Below, one piece after another: positions 1 to 12,224 of a stretch of DNA of 64,000 nt (the stretch's first letter is position 1; each line of letters opens with the position of its first letter). Both the position numbers and the translations under genes were made by a program. The stretch is from the NCBI GenBank assembly GCA_002633005.1, contig NMRA01000053.1, positions 568,131 to 632,130 on the forward strand, read 5' to 3'. Under the pieces are notes generated by a model. That model was not told where the DNA came from. It searched no databases and saw nothing but the letters and a program-made list of their open reading frames with translations. Source of the DNA: Phoronis australis (taxonomy: Eukaryota; Phoronida; Phoronidae).

Positions 1-402
1 GGCAGCCTGATATATAATATCACAATAATCAATGTGTGGAAGTACAAAGGACTTGAACAAAACTTCTAAATGTGTAGAATTCAGATGACGAGAGACAAGC
101 TTAAGTGGGTTAATTAGTTCCTGAGTTTTTTGTACGAGCTCCATAACGTGAGGGGTGAATGAGAGTTTTTCATCTAACAATATACCCAGATGTCTGTGCG
201 ACTGTTTTCTAGGAATGATTTCATCATTAAGTTTAAGGTCATAAGACGGGTCAACAAGGAAGAGAGCATTAATAGATTTGGAGAAGGTGAGGTCAACGCT
301 TTTTTCTGGTTTAAAATTCATTCTCCATTCTTGTGACCAATAGCTTAGTTTATTTAAGTCGTGTTGAAGCTGCAAAGAACATTCAGGGCTGCTCCCTGCG
401 AA
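1..402 (-). mobile_element. Jockey/CR1-like non-LTR retrotransposon fragment (reverse transcriptase)
   Basis: An open frame without a start codon runs on the minus strand from about 402 to the window edge. It carries the late palm and thumb signature of LINE reverse transcriptases: LQHDLNKLSYWSQEWRMNF, then a Lys-Ser pair, then HRHLGILLDEKLSFTPH, and finally FVLPHIDYCDIIY. The catalytic YADD box should lie just upstream but that part is not readable in frame, so the copy is broken at its 5' side and truncated by the window edge. About 134 codons are uninterrupted, which suggests a fairly young insertion. Assignment to LINE reverse transcriptase is confident; the clade is not. Confidence 0.85.
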
Positions 403-825
403 GGGGTAAAAAATGACAGAAGGTAATGACGTCGGTATCATTACTTTAACCAATTAGCAGCCATGTTAAACAACATTCGACAGTGCTGCATTTCGTAGCA
501 CTGTGAAAGAGTTGTTGCTAGAGGAAATCTTATCACAGTAAGGAATACTATGAGAATGCTTTAAAATTCCTGCTTCGATTTTTGTATTTAGCCAGTCACA
601 CACGACAAAATAAATCTTTACTTGAATAATATTGCACAACACCAGCAAGTTCATCTAGTCCTTTCTTGAACCACAGCACTTACCATCACAATTAAGTTTT
701 AGATTTTTAAAATTGCTATTAAATTGGGCAAGTTGCAAACTTAGGCCTAGTGTAGGAAAAGGATCAGAAAACGATAATCAGTTATCATTTTTGTATGTTT
801 GTGATTAAATTCTAAAGCGTTACAT
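403..825. other. No gene seen; upstream of LINE fragment
   Basis: AT-rich sequence between the LINE fragment and the dispersed repeat at 826. I see no coding exon or structured repeat. Confidence 0.5.
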
Positions 826-1250
826 ATATTACAGTGTCCTCTGACATGGAAAGTTCAAAAGATAAGTCAATGTCGACTTGATTTCGTTAGACGGTTCCAT
901 TATCAAACTTTCCCATAATAGTTTAAAGTAGTTCAATTTCAGCAGTATAAATAACACTCAACATGCATTCAGGTCCCAAACGAAACATCTGCTACAAAAC
1001 TGTTAATTATGCGACAATTTTGTCTCAGTTTCCAAATGCTAAATATATTGTTTGCAGCTCATGCGCCGAATCCTTGTTAACTACAATATCATCTATTGTT
1101 GCTATTTAACCATTTTCAGTGTACAATTACCGCTGTTTTCATTTGTGGTTTCTATTTCAAGTAATAAATCGTTACATTTAAAAGTATTTCTTTTACGAGA
1201 GAAAACTTGTCAAATTTTCTCTCCTAAAACAGTTTTGTAACGTAATGTGC
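826..1250 (-). repeat. Dispersed repeat, inverted partner of 30378-30792
   Basis: Read on the minus strand, this ~420 bp block matches 30378-30792 over most of its length. Shared landmarks include AACTGAGACA, ATAATTAACAGT, GCATGTTGAGTGTTATTTA, GAGTCGACATTG or its near copy, TTTCCATGTCAGAGG and TAAATGTAACGATTTATTAC. The two copies are about 29 kb apart in opposite orientation. No coding capacity is visible. It is probably a non-autonomous element. Confidence 0.75.
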
Positions 1251-1253
1251 AAG

Positions 1254-1285
1254 TACATATATGTATATGTATATGTATATGTATA
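1254..1285. repeat. (TATGTA)n microsatellite
   Basis: Short run of TATGTA units next to the dispersed repeat. Confidence 0.9.
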
Positions 1286-1502
1286 AGACGTGATCCACCA
1301 CGTGAACAGCGTGGGTGAAGTATTTAAAAATCTACCGAAGAAATTTAGGAACTCGAAGCGACATTATTCAGATAGGCAACATAATGTCTCGTGGGATATT
1401 ACTTCATCTACGCCACTCTCGGTACGTTTTCTGTATGTATTCCTTTTTCAAACAATGTCATTTGCTCCTCTGATTTTTGTACGTACGTATGCGCGACGTG
1501 CG

Positions 1503-1594
1503 TTGATACGCCATAAAATTTAACAATTTCGTAAAATGTAACAACTGTTACAGTTGTTATTTTTTAAGAAATTATTACATTTTACGTCTTATCA
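1503..1594. mobile_element. Short palindromic element of the 'GTAAAATGTAAC' family
   Basis: A ~92 bp, near-palindromic element. It starts TTGATACGCCATAAAAT, ends ATTTTACGTCTTATCA, and has GTAACAACTGTTACAGTTGT in its centre. The 5-mer GTGCG flanks it on both sides (1498-1502 and 1595-1599) and reads as a target duplication. It shares termini with the 2.6 kb element at 9006-11585, so it looks like a deleted, MITE-like derivative. Confidence 0.75.
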
Positions 1595-1605
1595 GTGCGC
1601 GCCTG

Positions 1606-2290
1606 TGTAGGTGTGTGTACATATATACTAAGGGTGGAACGATCACGTTTTTGATTCGATTAATTTTAGAATTCGATTATTTTCAATTCGATTCTCGTTT
1701 GTTAACTTAATTATCCTTTTCAAGTATAAGTAGTTACCTAACCACTCGCACCAATTTAAGCTACAAAACTAATGACTGTGATAACATTCCAGCTATTAAA
1801 TAATCCTGAGCTGTTTATTTGCAACTCTTCAACCGATATAAACAAGTCGTAACTTTGTAAGACACCTAACGACAACGGCACCACGTGGACTCGTACAAAG
1901 CAGCTTAGTCGAGGCGGAGCCACATGGACAGGTTTATCCAAACTAGGACTATGTAGCATAGGTGCAGAACAACTGTGAACGCTTGAGAGTCACAGACGCA
2001 ACTAACTAGTCTGCAAACCGTTGCGTCTCTGATTTTGATAACAGACGAATATAGTGTGAACATGTCTTCATTGCTGGGTTTTATTTACGTGATTCAAGTA
2101 GCGTAGTTCACTATCTTCAAAGTCGATGACTGTTGTTGGCGACACTTAATAAACAAATCTAAATTTTGTGACTTTTACTTTCACATCTACCCCTGTTTAA
2201 CAGCCGGCTGGAAAAATTTAAAAATGAGCTGTCATGGCAAGTGACACGATTCGAAAAAGGAGTGGTTGAATTTTTACAGGTGTACAACAC
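1606..2290. other. No gene seen
   Basis: Unique-looking AT-rich sequence. It contains a stretch rich in GATTCGATT/TTCGAT words at about 1650-1700 but no exon that I can support. Confidence 0.4.
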
Positions 2291-2310
2291 TCTACAGTGT
2301 ATTATGAGCA

Positions 2311-2520
2311 GATAGTGTGGCTCAGTGGTTTGAGCTCTGGACTCTCGTTTCGGGGACCCGGGTTCGAATCCTGGTTTTACTGACTGACTATCGAGCATTG
2401 TACAAAGGTGTGTCCTACTCCTCTGACTGAGTTCGGTGTTTGTAATGAGTGTATACAAGGGGGTGTATGGGAACCGGATATAATGTGAAAGCGATCTCTG
2501 GAGGCGTGCTAAAAACAATT
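2311..2520 (+). mobile_element. tRNA-derived SINE
   Basis: The head resembles a tRNA gene: an A-box-like TGGCTCAGTGGTTTGAGC at about 2319 and a perfect B-box-like GGGTTCGAATCC at about 2360. The spacing suits an internal pol III promoter. A non-tRNA body follows to about 2520. The tRNA fold is not intact (no convincing acceptor pairing or CCA), so this is a retroposon rather than a tRNA gene. Confidence 0.7.
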
Positions 2521-3944
2521 AGACAAAGAAACTAGGACATTGACCACTAAATCCAGATTTCCATTTTTTTGAAAGGTTTACATGCACTAATTGACTGTAA
2601 ATTATTTTTAAACATATGGCCAATGGAGGAATAACAATACTTTGAGTCAAGCAAAGAAGATTAAATACACCACACTATGCAGTCGAAGACACACGATCCT
2701 GTTGTGTGTCTGTTTAAGAACACTAAACACACCTAAATGATGTGTACACGTACGAGATTTCAGTACGCTTCTCATACTACAACCAGTTTGCTTACCTGTG
2801 TTTGCTTGCACATCTAAGTCTCTGTAACAAAATGTCTTCATTGTAAGTTACACAAGCTCTCGGATAGAAAGGAAATTCAATTGTAAGACAAGGCAAGCAG
2901 CTAGGTATTAAGTTTCACCGTATTACAAAAAATATAATGTTACATCAAGGTGCCCAGCCCACTTAATCATTATACAAAGACAATAATCTTCCAACCAAAG
3001 TACGGAATTCCTAGTAAGATTAACATGAATGCATAATTGGTGGCCCTTTTAAAATTGAAGTGAACGGATGCACGATAAATGTCGGATTTGCCAATCACTA
3101 ATGCATAGAAGTGACGTTTACAACAGCAAGAAAATCTGAGTTCCAAAAGACACAACTCAGATGTTACTTTAAGTTGAATGCTTAAAACGAAATACACAAT
3201 ACATACCTCGACGGAATAGAAGTATCAGGGTTTCCTAGGTCATTTCGAGCTACCTGTGGAAAAAAACAATCACAGGAAAGTGTCAAATTTTACCGATCTT
3301 CGAAACAAGATATCTTTCCAACCAGTTCCTAAAAAAGCTGTCAGATGATGTGATACGTACACTGCTTTCAAATACAAACTCATTTTGACTGGGACGTTCA
3401 GGATTTTTACGGATGTATCAACTATCAACTTCCGTATCAAAACGTTACTGAAACTGAAAATATAACAATCATTGCAATTTTGGTAACGTTGTTAATACCG
3501 TTGTTTTTACCTGAAGGTTCCAAAACACACTGGAAACTTTTCAAAAGAGGTGTTCAATGCCAAAGTGGTTTTAACTCCAAATCAATTTTACACAAGCGTT
3601 CCACTTGTAAAAAACAATTTGCACTGAGTTAATATTCGGCAGTAACAGTATTTGGTTAAGTACCGACTTTTTATTGCCAATGCAGACGAATAGCAGCAAA
3701 CCGAGCTGTTGTGAGCTCAAGACAACTCAAGCTACTGGTTCAGTGCGGGTTATACCTGCACACATCAAGCAAAATTCTCAGTGACCTATTCATTAGGTTC
3801 GTAGTAAACAGCGTTAGAATAAGCCAACCAAAGAGACTACTGTCGTCAGGTGGTGCAATAATCAGTTTATATTGGCTACCAAAGGTTAAACTCTCTAATC
3901 TCGATGAAATATTGTGAGGATATACAGACAACTCTAAGAACCGT
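2521..3944. other. No gene seen
   Basis: About 1.4 kb of AT-rich sequence without a credible exon or tRNA. Open frames here are short and have no recognisable motif. Confidence 0.4.
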
Positions 3945-6900
3945 GACATTCGCTTCAGCGACAATTGCTACATTTTACGAAATTGCTACATACGTTGTTA
4001 GGCCTCGCCTAAAATGTAAGAATTTGTTATATTTTATATAATTGTTACAATTTACGTCGAATGCACCTGCGAGAAATGTACCATTGTTACATTTTACGAA
4101 AGCTACGTCACATTTCATGAGTTCTCATAGTATTTGTCACACGGAGGAAAACTGTTCACACACTTAACGTTTTCTTTCTCGGATTTGTGAATGAAACTCT
4201 ATCAATTGTGCCAGGTCGAATTTATAGACGTGTCTCTATGTGCTTCCCATAGTTTTTTACATGGGTAGTATTAAGGTATAGTAAAAAATTTACATCGTAC
4301 AGTTTCTAATCCACACGAAATGGGTTTCTAAGGATCAGGTAATAACTTTTTATTGTTAAAGCGTCCTCGCAATCTTTTGCTGACGTTCACCGGTCATAAA
4401 CCAATTGTGTATTCGGCATTACAGTAAACACATTTCCCTTGGAAAGCAAAACAATGACATCGTATTTGGCTAATTTTCGGGAACAAACGACAATAACAAC
4501 ATTTTCATGAAGAATTCAATTTTGGAAGTCAATTTGATAGAAAAACCATCAATTTTAGTCCACGATAGTTTATTTTATTTCAGTCAGTGTTTTATTGCCT
4601 TGGAGTCATCGCTAATGCAGTAATTGACCAGCTCCACACAAAAGGAGCAAAACCAAAATTTCTGATGCCGACGGGTTCTGTCTACCACCTTAGTTACCAA
4701 TGACAAATTCTTAATAACATTGTGGTGAAATGAAATAAAAGCACACATTTATTTGTTGGCAGGTTGACAGATTTTGCCAAAGCAACAGCACAATATCGCC
4801 TTTGAGAAGGGCGAGCCAATAGTTTTAAAAAGTGGCTCCATAGTAATGTGTTTTACACAGCTTAAAAGCTGAAAAGAATATCATTGTATCTATGATGTCA
4901 AACCTGTCTGAAATACTGGTGGTAACAACAGGTCAAACCGTGACGTGTATACGTAAAAATGAGATGCCTAGCTGGGGAAATGGAAAATATTTTGCACTCT
5001 GGAAAAGCATAATCATTTTGTTCAAACCTGGTCTAGGTCTATAGTTTAAAAGGGCAATAGTCCAAAAAGCTGACTATCGGTCTTTCGGACGATAAAAACA
5101 CGCGCTTTCTCTTTCTATTATCTTTTAAGATAAATATGAATTAAAATTGCTATTTGGTCAGTGTTCGTTAGTTCGAAGTACATATAAATAAAGACAAAGA
5201 TTAGACATTCTATTATTAAGGGACGTGAAGTCACGTGTCTCACGAGGCGCCATTTCTGTTGCAGCTCGCAAATAACGGAATTTGGTATGTTAACCCTTTT
5301 GATACATTGCATTAAATGCTCATATTAAACATCGCTGTTCAAATCATTCTGTTAAATCACTGTGTTTCTCTCAGAATATTTGGGCCCGTTCCGCATAAAG
5401 TTGCTGCGTGTTTTGTATGTCCGTTACCAGCTATTCTAATGACCCGGTGACCGCAGCCGACTAGTCGTTAGTTCTCGAAAAATGTCTGCCTCCAGAGTTC
5501 AACTTAATGCAATTTTTGAACTTTCACATCATCGTGGAGTGGTCCTCAGTTCTTTGACACGGAATGATTTCAACAAGACAAAAATGATTATACGGTGGGT
5601 ATCCTCACGTTAAGATGTAAGTCACGAGTAAAATATTGGGGTCTGAATTCAGTTCTTCGTGGCAAACTACAGATAGATATAGTTATATTTACAAACAATA
5701 GGTGCTTGCCGATAGTTCATAAATAATCAAATCTTCAAGTTGGTGCACGTCTAAACAAGATTTAAAATCTCAACCTCCTCGTTTCCAAAATGTAGGCATT
5801 CTCTGCATCCACAGCTGTCAAGACGTTTCTCACAATATCGTTAAGGCTGAACATATTAACCCCTTTAAAATCCTTTTGGAACAGCATTCGCTGTCTACTA
5901 AGGAAAGCCCGATTAAAACATTGAACCATAAATGAGATGATTTCAAAATCTTTGAGGACCATGATGTATTAGCACTTTGCTAAACATGTATTGTGTTCCA
6001 GAAATTCAGGAAAAGTACCTTTACATATAATTTTGCATGTTTTTACAGTCCGAAAGGCCAACAGTCAACTCTTTTGGACTATTTCCCCTTTAAACTATCG
6101 ACCTAGACCAGGTTTGAACAAAATGATCATGTTTTTCCAGAGTGCAAAATGTTTTCTATTTCCCCAGCTAGGCATCCCATTTTTAAGTATGCACGTCACG
6201 ATTTGACTTTTTCTTAAATCCACTATTTCAGACATGCTTGACATCATTGGGACAATGATATTTTTTGAGCTTTTAAGCTGTGTAAAACACGTTACTATGC
6301 CGCCACTTTTATAAACTATTGGCTGGCCTTTCTCAAATGCGATATTTTGCTGTTGCTTTGGTAAAATCTGTCAACCTGCAAACATAAATATGTGCTTTTG
6401 GCTCCTTCCACAACAATGTCTTTAAGATATTGTCATTCGTTACTAAGGTGGTAGACCCGTCGGCATCAGAAACTTAGGTCTCGCTCCTTTTGTGTGGAGC
6501 AGGTCTATTACTCCATTAGCGATGAGTCCAAGGCAATAACACTGGCCAAACTATCGTGGACTAAAACTGGTGTATTTTCTATTACACTGGCTTCCAAAAT
6601 AGAATTCTCCGTGAAAATGTTATTATTGTCGTTTCTGCTGGAAGAAATAAGATAAATACTAGCCAAATGCGATGCCATTGTTGTGCTTACCAAGAGAAGT
6701 GTGATTACTGTAATGCCGGACACACAATTTGTTTATGAGCTATGAACGTCAACAAAAGATTGCAAGAACGCTTTAACAATAAAAAACGTGTTACCTGGTC
6801 CTGGAAACTCCTTTCGTGTGGATTTGAAACGATACGTTGTACATTTTTTACTATACCATAAAACTTCTCGTGGTAAAACATGGAAAGCACATAGGGACCC

Positions 6901-7188
6901 TTATATAAATTCGACCTGGCACAATTGATGGAGTTTCATTCACACAATCCGAGAAAGAAGACGTTAAGTGTGTGGACAGTTTTCCTCCGTGTGAAAAATA
7001 CCATGCAAATTCATGAAATATGACGTCGCTTTCATAAAATGTAACAATGTTACATTTCTCGAATGTGCATTCGACGTAAATTGTAACAATTAGTATGTAG
7101 CAACTTGTTACATTTTAGGAGAGGCCTAGCAACGGAAAATGTAACAGCGACACAAAATGTAACAGTTGTTACATTTTACGGCGTATCA
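3945..7188. mobile_element. Two head-to-head copies of the palindrome-ended element
   Basis: From about 3945 to 5980 the sequence matches the 9006-11585 element in reverse orientation. From about 5990 to 7188 it matches in forward orientation, restarting at TTCCAGAAATTCAG (also at ~9349). The outer ~1.1 kb arms (3960-5070 and 6040-7188) are therefore inverted copies of each other; for example CGACCTGGCACAATTGATGG near 6910 has its complement near 4205. The right end is GGCGTATCA followed by GTGCC. The left end is less well defined. There is no transposase frame, so it is non-autonomous. Confidence 0.75.
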
Positions 7189-7193
7189 GTGCC

Positions 7194-8055
7194 TGCATGC
7201 GTTTGAGTGTTTAAATTGTGTCACCTAGTGTTGCCTAAGCATTGCTAGGACTATCTGGATAGTGCGATACATTTAGCCGGAATAACAAAAATCCATTCGA
7301 GGAAGTCACTCCTGGATGACTTAGCTTATAAAAAGCAATGAAATCACTCAAGCTCGTAGAGAAGATCTCCAAAGCAACAGCACAGGAATAGACAATGGAT
7401 TTCTAGTGATACTGCATATTTTGGATAACACAGTGAATTGTCGATTTTGGGGGAAATGACGGTCTGCAAATTTAATTGAGATCATATTGGAAATATGCTT
7501 AACTTGTTTTTAAAGCTTTTAAAAGCGTTTTTGCACCCGGGATGCACAATAGTCATAATTCTTCGGAAAAGTTAATGCCACTCAACGCAAAACGTGAATG
7601 ATCTGAAAGGTCCCCAAAATGGAAGATCCTTCTTACTTCCTCGAGCACCTGCCAATTTATCACAAATAAACGGTAGTAAAATGGAGTATTTGTTATAAAA
7701 TGTTAGATTGAAACTGATGAAGAAGTCGAACTCGACTGAACTCTTTACACGGTGTTTACCTCACGACGACCAATGTTACCGCTGGCGATATTTTCGTTTA
7801 TTCCTGGCGAAGAAGCTATGCCTTCTCTCATTGTCTCTGTCAAAAGAAATGTCATTTGAAGAATGAGAGCTTCGCTCGACAGAGAAATTTAAGCCTAAAT
7901 TTCAAGAAAATTTCTCAGATAATTTGGCACTTCGCTTCACGTTAATCTCTGATAGCATTTTGTAGATAAGTTTGACTTTTATAAAACATGCTCAAATTTA
8001 AACAAGCTCATAGCTAAACATTGTTTATGTCAATAATCTACTTATCTCGCATGGA
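7194..8055. other. Putative 3' UTR and downstream sequence of the coiled-coil exon
   Basis: No coding exon seen. An AATAAA polyadenylation hexamer lies on the minus strand at 7797-7802, about 255 bases after the stop codon of the coiled-coil exon. That would fit a 3' end for this transcript, but such a hexamer is common in AT-rich DNA. Confidence 0.35.
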
Positions 8056-8963
8056 CTAGTGAAAATTCCTACCCTCATACGTAGGAGGATTACTGTCACT
8101 GATGTTCGTGTTAGTGGACTGCAGTAACCTGTTTTGCTCCTCAATTTTTTCAGTCAGGAGAGTTATTTGTCGTTGCATTTCTTCCATTTCTCTATTCTTC
8201 ACTATCGCATCTTCCCTTTCGCGTTCTAACTGGTGACGCAACTCAGCTATATCTGCATCCTTTTGCTCCAAAGCTGCTCGAAAATCATCTTCCTTGTGTT
8301 TCATTTCAATCTGGAGTTCCTTTTCAACTTTCAATGGCTCCGCAGCAAGCTTTGCGTGGTGATCTAGGTCCTTCTGCAAGTCAGTCATATTTTCCTTAAG
8401 TTTCTTATTTTCGTGCGACAGTCTATCAATTTGCCCTTCTAATCTTTGTTTAGTCAAATTTAAGTTGTTCCTAAGCTGGACCAATTCTACGTCTCTCTCG
8501 TCAAGTTCTTTTTCTAAACTTTGTACGCGCGCCAAAGACGACTTTGACTCTTCCTCAAGCTTTTCTTTCTCTGTTCTGTATTCCTGCGCAAATGCCTTTT
8601 CGATATCGAGCTCCTGCTTTAACCTTGAAACTTCTTGCTGATGTCCACTTTCCAACTTTTCCATCTCACTAATGCGTCTCTTGAAACCCATCTCTTCCTC
8701 AACATGACCATCCACGAGACGGCGGATTTTCGATTCCTTTTCGTTGATCAAATGCTGTTTCTCTTGTAACTGTCTGGTCAAGGCGACCACTCGCTGTGCA
8801 TCGTCAACGAGAGGAGCACGTGATTTCCGCTGACGATATATTCTAACTGCTCGCCTATTGTAAGGCGTGTGCTCCAATATATGCAAGACATTTTGAGTAG
8901 TATTGGTGGTCGCCCGCTTTTTGGAACCCACGCATTCGGAAGTTTTCACCTGAAGGTTGTACC
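8056..8963 (-). CDS. Coiled-coil terminal exon (possible alternative last exon of the CARD gene)
   Basis: An open exon of about 302 codons ending in TAG. After a basic segment (SGYNLQVKTSECVGSKKRA, then YNRRAVRIYRQRKSR) comes a long heptad-rich coiled coil of roughly 225 residues, full of Glu, Lys, Leu and Gln (for example QLEREREDAIVKNREMEE). The tail is SDSNPPTYEGRNFH. No ATG precedes the coil: the frame opens just inside the adjacent mobile element after an in-frame TGA, and the first Met is ~110 residues in. It must therefore be joined to an upstream exon. The acceptor CTACTTTCAG at 8964-8973 leaves phase 1, which fits the CARD exon donor at 12828 exactly; a second AG (8952/8953) would give phase 0. 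It is either an alternative end of gene A or the last exon of an unidentified gene. Confidence 0.7.
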
Positions 8964-9005
8964 CTGAAAGTAGATGCACATCTTTGGTAACAAATGTGTT
9001 GTGCA

Positions 9006-11585
9006 ATGATACGCTTCAAAATGCATCAATTTCGTAAAATGTAACAACTGCTACATTTTACGTCATTGTTACATTTTTCGTTGCTAGACCTCTCCTAAGT
9101 TGCTACATTTTACGTAGCTGTTACATTTTATGTCGAATGCACATGCAAAAAATGTACCATTGTTACATTTTACGAAACCAACGTCATATTTCAAAGAAAA
9201 TGACCAAAATCGCGAGCAAGTAGTATCTGACACGGCCGAGGGTAAGCGAGTATTTTTGGACGAGATGTGCCGCCCGACAACAAAGCGACCCATTAGGAGA
9301 CTAATTTTGTGGAAAAATTCACATTTTCGCACATTTCTGTTCCAGAAATTCAGAAAAGGCACACTTTTAGATAACTTTTTTTTTATAAATAGCACTATCT
9401 TGGAGAGCATTTTTGTTGTGAAAAACAATCTTTTTGGCCGGCACTTTTCATATACCTCTTCTACAGGAATGCCCTCCGGACTGACACGGCATAAGTTTGG
9501 CTACCCATTATCATTTTTATTACTATTACATTACTATGACATTACTATTACTGCTATTACTACCATTACTAATATTACTGCTATTGCTACTATGACTTGT
9601 TATCGGTATCATTATTGTTATCATTATAGATATTTTTGAATTTATTTAACAATGACACAATGCAACATGTATAATACATGTTTTAGCAAAGTGTTAATAC
9701 ATCATGGTCCTCAAAGATTTCAAAATCTTCTCATTTATGGTTTAATGTTTTCACCGGGCTCCCCATAATGAACAGCGAGTGCTTAAAGAGGTTCTTATGT
9801 TCAACCTTAACGATATTGTGAGAAACGTCATGACAGCTGTGGATGCAGAGTAAGCCTACTTTTAAGAAACACGGGGGTTGAAAATTAAAATCTTGTTTAG
9901 ACGTGTGCCATTTCAAAAATTGATTATTTCTGATCTATCGACAAGCACGGCACTGTTTGTAAATAAATTATATTATACTTCTGTAGTTTGCCACGAAGGA
10001 CTGAATTCATACTATACACTTTACTTGCGACTTATATCTAAGCGTGAAGATACCCACCGTGTAATCATTTTTGACTCTTGTTGAAAAGATTCCTTTTCAA
10101 AGAACTGGGGTTCGCTCCACGATGTAAGTTCAAAAATTGAATTTTGGATGTAGACATTTTGGAGATCTAGCGACTAGTCGGTTATGGCTGCGGTAACTGG
10201 GTCATTAGAATAGCTGGTAAAGAACAATTTTATGTGGAACAAGTCTCAATATTCAGTGATTTATCTGAATGATTTGAACTGGGTTTCATTGAAAGTGGGT
10301 TGTAAGGAACAAAAACGGACAACGTCAAAGTCAGGGATGTTTGGTATGCTCTTTTTATGCGATGTAGAAAAACGTTTAATATACAAAGATCCTTATCTGC
10401 CTACAACCACCCGTGTTGACAGCGAGATGCAACACAATAATGGCGCCTCATGAGACACGTTGCTTCACGTCCATTAATACTAGAATGCCCCGTCTCTGTC
10501 TTTATTTATATGTGCTTCGGACATAGGAACCTGATCATTGACCAAGTACCAATTTTAGTTGTCTTTTATGTTAAAAGATACTAGACAGAGATAGTGAAAG
10601 GTTCCCAGTCAGCTTTTTTCGGACTGTTGCCCCTTTAAACTATCGACGAAAACCCTTTATGAGCAAATTGACCGTATCCTTTCAGAGTGGCAAAATATTT
10701 TCTATTTCCCCATGTAGGCCTCCCCTTTTACGCATACACGTCACGGTTTGATCAGCTGTTACCACCACTATTTCAGACAGGTTTGACATCATAGCAACAA
10801 TTATATTTCTTTCAGCTTTTAGCTGTTCAAAACACGTTCCACCACAATGTCTTTAAGAAATTGTCATTGTTACGAAGGTGGTAAACACAACCCATCGGCA
10901 TCAGAAACTTTGGTCTTGTCCTTTCTTGTGGAGCATTAGCCATGACTTTAAGGCAATGAAACATTGACCGAAATAAATCAAGCTATCGTGTATTAAAATG
11001 GTTGTTTTTCTATCAACTTTTCTCCCTTCATTGAATTCTCCCTGAAAAAATGTTATTTTCGTTTGTTCCAAAAGAAATGTGATAAATACATGTATTAGCC
11101 GAAATACGATGTCCTTGTTTCTGCTGTGCTTACGAGGTACCAAGGGAAGCGTGTTTACTGTAATGCCGGACACACAATTGGGTGTGAACTGTGACCGCCC
11201 AAGGACGTTTAACAATAAAAACGTGTTATCTAATCCTGGAAACTCCTTTCGTCTGGAAATGAAACTGTAAGGGGTATATTTTGACTATACCAAGAAACTA
11301 CCCAGGTTAAAAAACAATGGAAAGCACACACGGACAAACAATCCGAGAAAGATAAGGTGTTAAGTGTATGACCGTTTTCATCCGTGGACAAATGCCATGC
11401 AAAGACATGAAATATGACATCGGTTTCTTAAAATGTAACAATGGTACAGTTCTCGCAAGTGCATTCGACGTAAATCAAAACAATTACATTAAATGTAAAA
11501 ACTTGTTTCATTTTAGGAGAGGCCTAGCAACGTAAAATGTAAAATGACGTAAAATGTAACAGTCGTTACATTTTACGGCGTATCA
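9006..11585. mobile_element. 2.6 kb non-autonomous element with palindromic ends and 5-bp target duplication
   Basis: The left end (A)TGATACGC and right end GCGTATCA are inverted. GTGCA flanks both sides (9001-9005 and 11586-11590). Each end holds several copies of a GTAAAATGTAAC word and its complement GTTACATTTTACG, forming nested hairpins. No transposase-like frame is present; the longest open frame (9130-9639) is low complexity. Related copies lie at 3945-7188 and 1503-1594. It is inserted between the stop codon of gene A and the coiled-coil exon. The superfamily is not determined; a 5-bp duplication alone does not decide it. Confidence 0.8.
9519..9640. repeat. Degenerate ATT/ACT trinucleotide repeat
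   Basis: Run of ATTACT, GCTATT and ACCATTACT units inside the 2.6 kb element. Confidence 0.8.
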
Positions 11586-11607
11586 GTGCATCCTTGTCTC
11601 AACAGCG

Positions 11608-12224
11608 TTAAGGATATAGAACCATATGGTTGATTTTGTCATCTACTGATGCATCATTGGTACTTCCTGTGAGGGAAAAAGCAACTGGACTGAAACACCT
11701 GCCCAGTGTGTCATCAAGTATATCCTGAGGTTCTTGGCGAGCGGTCTTCACCAGTGTCCGTGCACGTTCATATTGGTAGTTTATCATGAACATCTCCGAC
11801 TGATAAATTTTTGGATCATAAAGCAGCAAATGTAAAAAAACTAAAAGTAACTCACCTTTTGTTAGCTCACGACGGATTTTCATGTATTCTTTAAAGTCCA
11901 TAGTCATCTCCGCCATAGCAGGGTTCAAGGGGTTCGCAGCAGTTGCTTGTCTTATTTCGTCCGTCATTACCAGGTCTATCAGCTGCTTCATGAGACCATC
12001 GCGGTAGTGTGGATTATTCATCACCATCCAGTACTCGTCCAGTTGACTAACACTGACAAATTCCAAATTGAAGACGATAGATCCGGGCTTAATATTTCGA
12101 ACGGTTAACCTCGTTTTAAGAAGTTTGACCACCTTTTGACAAAAGTTGTCAAAAAGCGGCTGAAGGAGATTTTGAATATTTTCAAAATCAGGGAATGAGA
12201 CGCGGACCTTTGAGTTGCAGGCAA
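11608..12224 (-). CDS. Gene A exon 7 (last): unrecognised C-terminal domain
   Basis: Acceptor TTTTCATTTCAG, entered in phase 1, then 205 codons and TAA. It starts VACNSKVRVSFPDFENIQNL and contains a beta-like segment RLTVRNIKPGSIVFNLEFVS followed by an amphipathic region (QLDEYWMVMNN, then a Met/Leu-rich helix). The GSIVFNL pattern recalls extensions seen next to death-fold domains in invertebrate immune proteins, but I cannot name a family. The stop lies 22 bp from the end of the 2.6 kb mobile element, so the natural 3' UTR was displaced or replaced by it. Confidence 0.75.

Noticed and set aside
2311-2385. Functional tRNA gene
   Set aside because: B box is good, but the cloverleaf is not closed and a SINE-like body follows.
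9004-9006. Start of the coiled-coil protein at 9006
   Set aside because: The codon there is TTG, not ATG, and it is preceded by an in-frame TGA within the mobile element. An exon start at 8963 is better supported.
9130-9639. 169-codon plus-strand open frame
   Set aside because: Lies in the mobile element; its second half is a translated ATT/ACT repeat and it has no motif.
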